From positions 178,539,868 through 178,603,867 of the forward strand of contig OX235279.1 of the NCBI GenBank assembly GCA_944472155.2: a stretch of DNA of 64,000 bases, given 5' to 3'. Below the pieces are notes generated by a model, which was not told where the DNA came from, did no database searches, and saw only the letters and a list, made by a program, of their open reading frames with translations. Below are positions 49,141 through 61,100 of the stretch, one piece after another. The stretch is from Trichobilharzia szidati. Its lineage: Eukaryota > Platyhelminthes > Trematoda > Strigeidida > Schistosomatidae. Every line of letters starts with the position of its first letter. Positions within the stretch are counted from its first letter, which is position 1. The position numbers were made by a program, and so were the translations under genes.

Positions 49141-52100
49141 TAGACAGAGCTGGTTATTCAACTCGGTAGTTGCCTCCTGACTGAAGTAGGTAGAGCGGAC
49201 TGGAACTGGTGACGCATTGACTGAAACATCAGTTTGAGATCCATTGACAACTATCACCTGAGAGTAACGGCGAGCTGTTTCATCCTCTTTCTGTGTAACT
49301 CTTGATTGGTACGCACTCATGACCCTACCAGGGTATCCAACTTATTACCTTCAGTTTACAATGCCAGTCTGGTCAGAACATGAATTCTTCTTTCAATTAT
49401 CTCAGTCTTTTTGGGATTTATAATGGCCATCTTCAACCAATAATTATTTAGCCTTTAGATACCGAGTGGGACGTAAATCTTCAAACACATATATTTATTT
49501 CACTCTCTCTCCTCCAGGTTGTCTTTATAAGGTGGCTACACGCTGGTCCGTAAGCTTTCATATCCTCCTCCTCACTCAATTTCCTCTACGCTATCCTTAG
49601 ACTCACGCTCCACTCACCTTCCCCCGTCCGGTCTCCTCTCTCGAAGTCCTACACAGACTCGTAATGTCACTCAACGGTCTCCAATCCATCCGCTCGTTGA
49701 GTGGCAGAGTTCTTTGTTACATGCCTATGCGTTCTGGTCAGCCGGCTATCTGATCTTCAGTATTATTGAGCCAGTGAAGCGGACGGGGAATGTGTTAATG
49801 GAAATCTGCTATAGTTTATTAGAAATATGTTTCTTATGTTATATTATATTTTATATGTATATTATATTTTTTTCTCAGTGTAATGGATCAAAAGTTAATG
49901 CCATTCGGTATTGAATCAAATTTTTGGCGTGCAAGTCAATCTAGCGGTGGGGGTTTGTGTGGTCCATCAACAGAAGTTCACATTGATTTCAAAGCACTGA
50001 CTGGTGGGGATCAATTGGACTGTGCGAGATGTCTAGTGAATACTGTTAGTCCACAAGTTGTAGAGCTGTGGAATTGTGTATTTATAACGCATCGTATTCT
50101 GCCTAATAATGAGAATAATAATAATAACAGTAGTGCTGCTGAAGATCACATAAAACCAGAACAACTTGTACCACTAGCTAAAACATTTGTAGACACTGGC
50201 ATGGGATTGGAGAGGTTAGCTTGTGTGATGCAGGTCAGTTTGATATTTTTAAAAAAGTCAAATAAAAATGTGAATAATCTTAGTGTTGCTTATGTCACGA
50301 AACAACATCAGTTTGAGATCATTGAAAATCCAGGTAGCACTGGATAGCCGTTTCGTCCTATATTCTTAGGAATCTTCATCAGCACACACCCGGATTGGAA
50401 AGTAATAATTCATGACTTATTCAATTCTAACCTAATTGGCTAAGTTGTCATCCAGAGTAGTGGGGGAATGGGTGATCACTGCTGAAAAGTGCTAATGAAG
50501 GAAGAAGACCTTACATTTGCCAACTACTCCCTTTGAGTTTCTGATGCTCTTTAACACCTTTTAGTTAGTAGCGAAATTTACACTGAAGTCATCAATCCAA
50601 ATCCATAGTTTTATCTGTAGTGTAGATAATAATTCGAATAACCACTTCATCATGAACCAATTAATATCGGTTAGAGAGTCATTAAAATCTGACTGCTGCA
50701 CTGGACAGCTGTATCATCCTTCTTTGAGATCTCTCAGCGTTGCGCAATCGTCATTCCAATAAGCTCTGAACCCAAAACATTCAGTTCACGAGACAAGCTC
50801 ATTAACTAACTATTCAGCCCGCTGGAACAGTATCCAATGGTGAGGCTATGTGTTCTAACTCATGTCAATTCGCCAAAAACAAAATGTACAGCGTCATGGC
50901 CAGCCAATGGATGCTAAAGACTCCCAAAGAAGTAGAATGGAACAGTTGTCCGGTAGTGTTCCATGATTTTCGCTGGAGGTTGTTGAATTTCAGCAACAAT
51001 TCGTCTATGTTTACATTCCCATCAGCTGAGACAAGTGTATCAGTTGATGATTTACCTCAGGAATTACAACTGATGTTCATGGAATATGTGTTAATAACGT
51101 AACAGTAAACAAAAGAAATAGTAAAAGGATGAGTCCTGTCAAATCTCTTGAAAGCGAAATGGTTGAAAGAAAATTTCCCTCAGTTCCGGGCCGGTGTGTT
51201 CGCAATTTTTCCAGTGTCGTGCTTAATAAGTTTAAACTGGAGGTGTTATGCCTAGGTCCCAAATTTAGTGACTATGGTCCTAAATTCCATATGAGTTTGT
51301 TTATTAAATGTATCACACAGTAAGTGAAACAGTATTATTTACTGGATGACGTTTCGAACAAAATTTATTACTGTTCATAATCATATCAATTATAATCACA
51401 CGACTTTGAAGCTTGAATTTTATAGTTTTGTCTTCTCCTATTTTCCAGATATCTGAGTGGATAGGTGTTGAATTATTCCTATTCCACGTGTTCTCTCTGA
51501 GTTGATTCGATAAACGAAGCTTCTGTTATCAATCTCTCCCTCCACCCTGTAACATCAGATTTTAAAACTGTCATTTTAGCCCATCCTATTGTATGGTTGT
51601 GTGTAATTGCAAGTAGCGCTATAGCTGTACTTTTCTCTAGATTTCTTATCTTATTAGGGGATATATTCATGGATAGGTGGGAAAACATAGCGATTGAAAC
51701 ATTCAGCCCCACCCCAAAAGTATGGTGGAGGTATGATGTAGATGACACATTCACTGAACTTGAAACACAGGATATAGATAGATTTTTCGAACACATTAAC
51801 TCGAAGGTAGAGGCAATTCAATTTACTTATGAATTGGAAAGTCGGGAAGGGGAGCTTCCAATGTTAGGTTGTAGAGTAAAAAGGAAAGAAGATGGGAAGT
51901 TAAACACTAATGTTTACAGGAAACCCACATATTCAAACAGATATCTGGACTTCCGATCATCCCATCCTATGTCAGTGAAAATAGGATTAGTGAAATGTTT
52001 AAGTGACAGAGCACAGAAACTAAGCAGCACCAAGGAAAATCTAAGACAGGAAGTGATACACATAAAAGAAGCTTTGAAACTTAATATAAACCCGGATAAA

Positions 52101-55100
52101 TTGGTCAGGAAATATGTAAGGAAATGTAAAAATAAAATAAGTAATGATATTAGCGATAGTGATAATAATAATAATAAAATTAATGACGACACCAACAATA
52201 AGGAGCCTAAATCATCAGTAGTAATTCCATACAAGGAAGGAACCTCGGAAACCTTACGCAGAATTCTTAACAAGGCAGGAATAAATGTGGCTGGTATTCA
52301 AACCAACCACAAACTCAATTAGAAACATGCTTTGTTGTTGAGCCTTTAAAACAAAACCATTTATCTGCGTCGGTGGCACAGTGGTTAGGACTCTCGCCGA
52401 CCATGCACATGGTCCAGGGTTCGATCCCCTACCGACGAACACCTGATATCTATGGTTGGCCTGTAAATTTGGGCTACTGATATCCATGCTGAAAATTCCA
52501 TACTTGTACTGAAAATACGGTGTGGCACCAAGCTGTAATAAAAAAAATTAAATTAAATCTAATACTGTTATGGAATGATTGTCACGTCAAATACATAGGT
52601 CAAACTAGTAGAATAGGTGCAGTGAGTTAGACTAGCCGAGCATAAAAACTTAGCAGCAAAATCTAGATTAGTTGAGCCGAATAAGATAAGAAATCTGGAG
52701 AATAGTTCAGCTATACCACTCACTACATGCAATCACACACAACCATACAGCAGGATGGATGGGATAGGATGACCGTTTTAAAATCTAATTTCACAGGGTG
52801 GATCGAGAGATTGATAACAGAAGCTTTGTTTATCGAATCAACTACAAATACATGTAAGAGGAATGATTCATCGCCTATCCCCGATATCTGGAAAATTCTA
52901 CTACCCCAACGACGACAAATAGGAGAAGACAAAGAAAACTATAAAACTCAGGTTTCGAAGTCGCGTGATTATAATTGATGAAATGATTATGAACAATAAG
53001 TGAATTGTGTTGGAAACATTGTCATCCAGTAAATAATATTCTTTCACACTCACTGTGTGATACATCTAATAAACAAACGAATAAGGAATTACTTAATACC
53101 ACAGTGCCCAAGTTTTACACATATATAAATATGATCCTAATGTTAACCCATTATTATTCTTATTATCATTACCATCAGTAGTATATTTTATATTATTAAT
53201 CTTTTTTTTAAAAAAATAACTTTTTCTTGCACTATTTGACTTCCCCATAGGGTATCACATCGAATTATGATTCGCATGATTTTCATGAATTAATGGAGTT
53301 CATCCATTCGAAAGCTAATTCATCTGGTCAGTCGATTGTACCTGAATATCAAGGTCTATTTTTCTTATCTAATCAACAAGAATTACTAGAGAAAACACAT
53401 ACCAGTGAATCATTACAGAAAGAAGGAGGTGATCAGTCGGCGAATGCATTCACCTCTTTGTGGCATACACTATCTCATATATCGTCACCATCAACATCGA
53501 GTGTAAGTCAACCTTTCACAATTGTTTCCCTCTCTTTACTTTCAGTGTCAATTCAATGTCCTGTATCTTTCAAGTGTGATAGAGAAAGGAACTTTTTATG
53601 AGCATTGGAGTGTCTCTTGAATTGACTGTAACCATCATCTACTACCAGGTGTGTGTGTGTGTGTCAGTGATTCTATAGTAAAATACTCTTCAGCTATCTA
53701 TACAAGTGAGTGGTCAGGATTCGATTCCCGGCCGGTGTGCATTAAACTACACCTCGTCCAGTTTAGCTCAGGAAAGGAGGAAAGTTGGTCGTGTGGTGCT
53801 AGCAACTACTGTTATCAAAACTTAAAAAAAAGAAGCTTGAATCCCTGTTTTCAACTCGTAGTGCAAATAAATAAACTAGTCTGATAAAGGTTTTTAAAAT
53901 CTGTAGACGAATGCGTCTAATCCCACACCCTGTATAACTTAAACTATAAGAACAGGAACCAATTATGAAACAAATAGGCAGGAAGAAATGGAGATGGATT
54001 GGCCATACTCTGAGGAAACCATCAAGTGACATCACTAGACAAACCCTTGAGTGGAACCCGAAAGTCAAGCGGTGAATTGGTCGTCCAAGTGTGACTTGGA
54101 GGAGGTCATGTGAAGAAGAGATGAAAACGTGTGGGCAGACATGGAGCCAGGTGAAGACTCTAGCAGAGAACCGAACGCAATGGAGACGCACGGCTGAAGC
54201 TCTATGTTCCTCTAGGAATTAAAGGAAACAATAATAATAATATAATAATGTGTTTCAGTTTCAAGGTGAATATTAAATATCTACTGAAGGACAGAAATAG
54301 ATGTGCTGTGTGAGTAGAAAGTCGTCGTTTTTTCGTTATGATTTATTTAATCTTTATCCACTTTACTTAGAGATACACTTCACCTACGTAGGACACCATA
54401 ATGATTCATTGCATTTTCTCAAGGTTTTATTATATTACTTAAGGGAGAACTGATGTCCAGAGGAGTTTATAAAACTCAACATAAAACAGTCTCAGACATG
54501 AACTGACAGCACTGGAGAAAAAGCTATTGGTTTTGCGTCTGCGATTCAACGGCGATACTCCTACACAGACTCTATGTCAACGTCTAACCAGAGCGATGAA
54601 CTGGGCTTTCATATTCCGAACATTTTTACCATTAGTAGCGGTTCAATGTTTACCCAGAAAAGACCCTAAAAGACCTCCTACATAATCTTAGCTTCGCCTC
54701 ATGCGCATACCGTTTTAACTATTCGTGTAGTTCACTTTCTATCGCCTGTATTTATTTTTATTTTTGATTATAGCTTGATTCCACACTGTATTTTTGGTAC
54801 AAGTATGGAATTTTTCAGCGTGTGATATCGGTGGCCCAAATCGTGCAGGCCGACGATTGATATCAGGTGTGCGTCGGTAAGGGTTCGAACCGCAGACCGT
54901 GTGCATGGTCGGCGAGAGTCCTAACCACTGTACTAATATAAGTGTAAAACTTGGGCACTGTGGTAGTATGTAATTCCATATTAGTTTGTTTATTAGATGT
55001 ATCATACAGTGAGTGAAACAGTATTATTTACTGGATGACAATGTTTCGAACGCAATTTATTGTTTATAATCATATCAATTATAATCGCACGACTTCGAAA

Positions 55101-58100
55101 CCTGAGTCTTATGGTTTTCTCTGTTCTCTCCTATTCGTCGTGGGGGTAGTAACATTTTCCAGATATCTGGGACTAGTGTTGATAACAGAAGCTTTGTTTA
55201 TCGAGTCAACTGCAAACACGTGTAATAAGAGTGATTCAACACCTGTCCTAGATATCTGGAAAATTCCACTACCCCAACGACGACAAATAGGAGAGAACAA
55301 AGAAAGCTTTAAAACTCCAGTTTCGAAGTCGTGTGATTATGACTGATAAAATGATTATGAACACCAAATTTCGTTCGAAACATTGTTATCCAGTTAAGAA
55401 TAATACTGTTTCACTGTGTGATACATCTAATAAACAAACTAATGTGGAACTAACCGCTGTACCACCGACACACAATTATTTCAGCTATACGAGTGGTCAG
55501 GATTCGATTCCCGGCCGGTGCTCACTACTGCACCTCGTCCAGTTTAGCTAAGGAAAGGAGGAAAGTTGGTCGTGTGATGCTAGCAACTACTGTTATCAAA
55601 TGTCTGAGTAAAAATGTTCGCCTAGGGATTTGAGAACATTTATCAGCTTGGTTCTGGAAGGCTGTAGTCGAAAACACGAAAAATCCTGTACTATCATATT
55701 ATACTTGATAAATAAATACGATACACTAACATCGCTTTTAGAGTTGTGCACTACACCTGAAAGTTGTTATCACGCATATCGTTCGCCCCTACATCTTCCA
55801 CAAATAACTAAATCTGTTGCAAGAAGATCGACTAACCACCTAGGACGAAGCTGCCTGGAGTTCTAGTGAAGAGTTGTGACCAGTGGGGGGGGGTGCATCA
55901 AGTTGTCGGGTGTTGAGAACAAATACTCATTGATGCTATTGGGTGACGGTGGTATGGCGCCATGTATACCGCGCGAATAGTGATTGAATTCCATCCCAGT
56001 GGGTGAGAATGATGAACAGTTTCGCCTCGTAACTTGGAGATCATCCTGAGTTCAATCCGGTAGTGAACTGATGCCAAAGATGGCGACCACCAAAACAGCT
56101 CTCCGATGCTCTCATCTGTGTTTTAGTGATTCTCATTCTGATGTGTCAGTTCGTCAGCCAACTCAAAATCATTAGTTTCACTCATAGGCTTATGATCTTC
56201 TTTGCATATTTATCGCAGAGGTTTAATTGTATTTGTCCTTCATAATTCTTCCTATTGTTGAGTGTCATTTATATGCATATATAATTTTAGGCTCTTTGTT
56301 CAAAATCCCATCTTGCTTCAGACCAGTCTTGGAAAGACAGACATAATGGCCAAAATGATCTTTTGGATGTATGGCATAGAGATACAGCTTATCGAATATT
56401 AGTGGATCATAGTCGGGCTATAGCATTTGCCTTAGCTGATGGTCTGCTACCTGGACGGCAAGGTTTATCGCTTAAAATCCGCCAACTAATGTATCGAGCA
56501 TTTCGTGCCTCAGCATTAACTGGTCTTGATAACTGTCTGGTGGGCGACAGGAATTCATCGGAGAAAGTGAAATCTCTACTTGGTGCTTTAGTGTGTCAAG
56601 TAGCTAAACAACATGTTCACAGACTTCATGCCTATTTTAATAGTATGAATGCTGTAAGGGGACCTAATTCCAGTGGGAATTCAGATGGTTTGACACCTGA
56701 ACAAGTAGGTTTACTCGTTTTTTAAAAATATCTTTTGTTGTTGTTATTGCTTATTTTAAAATGTTAATTGGTTGTAGGCAATCGTCAGGGGATCCCTTTT
56801 TCTCTAATCTGGGTTTAGCGCTTATTTGCACCAGTGTCACATTTCAAGGTGTGCCTGAGAACTCTCGAAAGAATTCGATAATCACCCATCCAACTTGGAC
56901 CTTGGTTTCTTGCTTACTGACTAGGACTCGTCAGCATGTGGTGTATGTGAAACCATGTTGGAACTGATATCCCCCGTGTCATTCAATTGTGCAGTAAAGG
57001 ACATTATCACTAAGTTATTATTGAGTTGTTGTAGGGACTATTATACATGCTTCGATTCGTCACCAGGTGACGACACCAGTGTCTTGTGTCTTATCCTTAT
57101 TTTTAGTGATGGAGCTAGTAGCTGAATTACTTCGTCGTTAAGTGTGCGTTGTTTGGGGTCACCAAGCTTCATAATTTTGTTTCTGTTCAGTAGTATGTAT
57201 TACCCCTGTAAAATGTAAGATGCTGCTACAGGACTGGACTACGTCAACTCCTAGCTTAGTGATACGGAGTGAAGTGATAGAACATGTTGACCACTTCACC
57301 TATTTGGGAAGTTGTATCAGCACCAACGGATTGATTGACGACGAAATCTCAGCACGGATCCAAAAAGCTCGAGCTGCTTTCGCTAACTTACACCATCTCT
57401 GGCGTAGGCGTGACATCCGACTATCAACCAAGGGACGTGTGTACTGCTCAGCAGTCCTTCTCTATGGCTCTGAAACATGGCCAATACGAGTTGAAGACAT
57501 GAAAAGGTTGACTGTTTTTGATCACAGCTGTCTACGATTTCTTTCTCCCGTTAGGTGGTATAATGAGGTAAGCAATGTTGACGTCAGGTGTAGAGTATTG
57601 GGCAAAGAGGGAAAATCAATCGACAAGGTTATAAAATTATATAGATTGAGATGGCTAGGTCAGGTGCTGCGCATGCCTAACCATCGCCTCCCCCGACGAC
57701 TGGCATTACTAGCTGATATAGGTGCAGGTTGAAAAAGAGTAAGTGGTGGCCGAACGAAAACATGGCCTCATCAATCCATGAAATCCTTGACAGATAAACT
57801 GAGTCAGGTAGGGAGATGCAGACTTCCGGGTTGGGGCCCTCGGGAATCTAAGAATCAATGGCTGGAGACAATAGGTGACATGGCTCAAAATCGTTGTCAA
57901 TGGCTTACGCAGATGTATTCAGTCTCTGTAATCTTTCATATTCCTTTCTACCATTACTCATTCTGTTTCACTCTTATACTTGTCAAAACTCTATTGATTC
58001 TTTTCACTCATTTTCTTGTCTACCTTTGTGTGCTATTTGGAACGTGGCAACTCGAACTGCTGCACTTCAGTGCCAATTTCTATGTTGAATCCAGACAGAC

Positions 58101-61100
58101 AGACAAACAGTATGTATTACAGTGACTCTGAATAATAATACTGTAGGGATTCGTATTCGATACGGAAATGCAATAGCCGTCAAGTCGATTGATGACATGT
58201 ATACGGCTGTGTTTTCTGCTGCCTTGAGTTCTGCAAACTGCAATTGTTTTAAGATTAGCAGAAATTTGGTGGGTATTTAAAGATTTCTCATTTCTTTTCA
58301 CTTGTTGTTTTTGTTTTATTTGCATAGATGGAATCTGTCGTCAATGAAGAATTAACTTCCTTCGCACCTCGGTTACTACAAATGGAGCAGTCATTTAACC
58401 GATGTTTAGAAGAATGCAATAATGAAATACAATTGTCGAGTAAGGCAGAGAAACAGGGAGGTCTATTTATATTCCTTCTGTTGTTGTCGTCGTTCTGCAT
58501 AATTTTGATATATAGTAGTGGTGTATCTGGGTGGGTTGGCAGTTCAATGATGATAGGTAGAATGCCCACCAATCATGGCAGGGTGGCACGAGTTCCAATT
58601 CCTTACGAAGCACTCCTGAAACCTACCTTGTCTACTAGTAGCTAGCAGTAAGCTTGGAGAAAACAGGGGAAATTGAGTTCAAGGTTAGCAACTACACACC
58701 GTAAAAAACAAGAGCGTTGAGTTCTTTCCTTTTGAACACACTGCCGTCAGCCGCGGATTCTCAAAAGGTCATTCGGGATGTACAGCTTTCGAAGTCGACC
58801 GTTTCTATCGCACTTTCCCCTTACGAGAGTGGTGGAATGACATAGCTAACTTGTTGATTGTCCGAAGGAAACATCCTACTGCTGTCACATCTCCTTATTC
58901 TCCAGTAGTACAACTCCACCCCAGACACTCAGCACAATATGAGCGGTTTACACTCTTGTGGTAGTAACTACTTTTGGTGTAACCTCTAACCACCCGACCG
59001 AAAGCTGCTACCTTGACGTGGTGGTCGGACTTGAACACCCCAATGACCCAACAAGCTATACTGGCTGAGACTTATGTCGCTTGAGGTCCTACCGTGCCAG
59101 AAAGGTTGTTTGGATAGCGGTTATGCAAAAAGCAGCTACCCAATCCAATACTATGACTCAAACAAAATCACAAAATATCATGCCGGATCGGTCGGGGCGC
59201 GGATTAACAACGACCGCGCTTCCTGCTGCCGTGTCACAGGGAGAAGTGATAAATATGCTACTGAGACACTCCAAATGAAAAACAACAAGTGAAAACAGGC
59301 CGCGTGTGATCGGCCTCAAGCAGTTGTCCCCTGGGCTCTGCGGTCGCTCAACCAACTTCCACGGTGTGGGCAGCCGGGAAGTAACAATCGCCCTCACTAT
59401 CCGAAATGCACGCGAAACCTCTCTAATCCAATCCGAAAAACCGCTAACCAAGCAACCTGCAGGGACATTTATTCCAGCCAGAGTATCTCGTTGAGTGATT
59501 GCGATATGCAAATCTGACCACTGGTCGGGTTCCGATCAAAAAGCAAACTAAATACTTTGATCTCTGTCCAGCACATATGACGGAATGTGTGAATTTACTT
59601 AAAAATAGATGAAACATGCTTGTCTAAGAGTATTATTATTATTATTACTATTATTATCATTATTCATCTAGCGGAACAAGTAATGAAGCTTATGAATGGT
59701 GAATACGGTTATCATTTAAGCTGGGATATGATATGCGCACAATCACGATGGGCTGGTCTTCTCCCTCCCTTGCCATTATCGACTGAAGGGAAATCTTCAC
59801 ACGATCAATCAAAATTGTCAACATTTAAACGTTTCAAGGCATCAAATGCAGCCAGTGTTATTTCACGTCAATTGCACAATTCAAATGTACCGTTCACAAA
59901 TGATTCACTGAAATACAACTTCCAGCGTAAATCAGATTCTGTTGTTAGCTGTACAAATAGTCAATATGGTAAGTTAGTTCTACTTATGGGAATGTTATGT
60001 CTGAATTTGAAGAGAAAGTTAGCTAAATATTATCTGACTATTAGATGGTTGGAGGCAATCGGCAAGAAGCCTTGCTTGACCTAGGTTTCGTGCTAGTTGG
60101 CACTCATCAGCAAGGCGTATCTGCAACCTTGAAGGAACTGATGTCCCTTCTGAGATTTGAACCCGCGTCAGTGCTGCAGTCAGAGACGTTACCACTGAGC
60201 TATTCAGGCTCGCGACTGACCTCCTGTAGGACTGTATTGGATATTTTTGATTGCACACTAGTCAGTAACTAGTGTAATGTGTCTAGTCCTATCTTCGGTG
60301 CAGACTGAATTCTATCAGTCATGTTTGCAATGTGGCCACCATGCTAGGTGGCTCATAGTGCACCGTAATGGCGAGCCACCTAGCATGGTGGCCACATTGC
60401 AAACATGACTGATAGAATTCAGTTTGCACCGAAGATGGGACTAGACACATTACACTAGTTGCTGATTAGTGTGCAATCAAAAATATTTTCTGACCAACAC
60501 GAATGATACTCATTTGCATATTAGATGATGTAGTATGGTGAGTGATATTGTTATGGAGAAGTCACTCAATGATGTTAGGAAACTTAATCGTTTGACACGC
60601 CTAAGACACACGCGCTGTCCATGCTAATCCATTGTCTACCTCATTCAGTTAATGTTAATCGACATAAAAATTAGATTTAAAAAAGGGCTAGGTAGGGTGT
60701 ATGTTAGCCAAATCAAAACATGACACTAATTCGTGAAGTATTTGACTGTTGTTGTGAACCAGCCACATATAGAGGTGTAGACTGCCTGATCGTTGTCTTC
60801 CTTGCGTAAAGAACCATTCTATTGGAGACTAGTGATGACGCTGCTCGAAATCGTTTTCGATTGCGCAGATATGTTCACTCTTTAGTATATGTGTAAAACT
60901 TGGGCACTGTGGTAGTATGTAATTCCATATTAGTTTGTTTATTAGATGTATCACACAGTGAAGAAACGGTATTAGTATTTACTGGATGACAATGTTTCGA
61001 ACAAAATTTATTACTGTTCATAATCATATCGCCAATTATAATCACACGACTTCGAAACTTGAGATTTATAGTTTTCTTTGTCTTCTGCTATTCGTCGTCG

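Larger units (their letters stand above)
51285..53120 (+). mobile_element. PLE with inverted hammerhead-bearing terminal repeats and a nested SINE
   Basis: The frame 51650-52322 has [72 protein letters not shown] and a C-terminal [19 protein letters not shown]. This is the second half of a PLE reverse transcriptase and its linker. A SINE (52367-52548) splits it from the GIY-YIG remnant [11 protein letters not shown] near 52585-52615. The flanks are inverted arms of about 350 bp (51290-51640 and 52715-53100). The left arm joins directly to mid-reverse-transcriptase sequence, so the copy is 5'-truncated with an inverted upstream terminal repeat. Lies in AARS2 intron 4. Confidence 0.88.
54943..55455. 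mobile_element. PLE terminal-repeat foldback without element body
   Basis: Left arm (54943-55177, reversed) and right arm (55178-55455) are inverted PLE terminal repeats joined almost directly, with no reverse transcriptase or GIY-YIG sequence between. They share CCAGATATCTGG, CTACCCC and CGACGAATAGGAGA on opposite strands. Each carries one hammerhead-like motif. The left end has the GTAAAACTTGGGCACTGTGG terminus seen in related copies. Confidence 0.85.

Noticed and set aside
59074..59511. Overlapping open frames in the GC-rich repeat
   Set aside because: Both strands are open because of composition; no domain is seen and the region looks like repeat sequence.
60150..60235. Functional tRNA gene
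   Set aside because: Same reason: tRNA-like boxes without a consistent cloverleaf, followed by SINE body and hammerhead.
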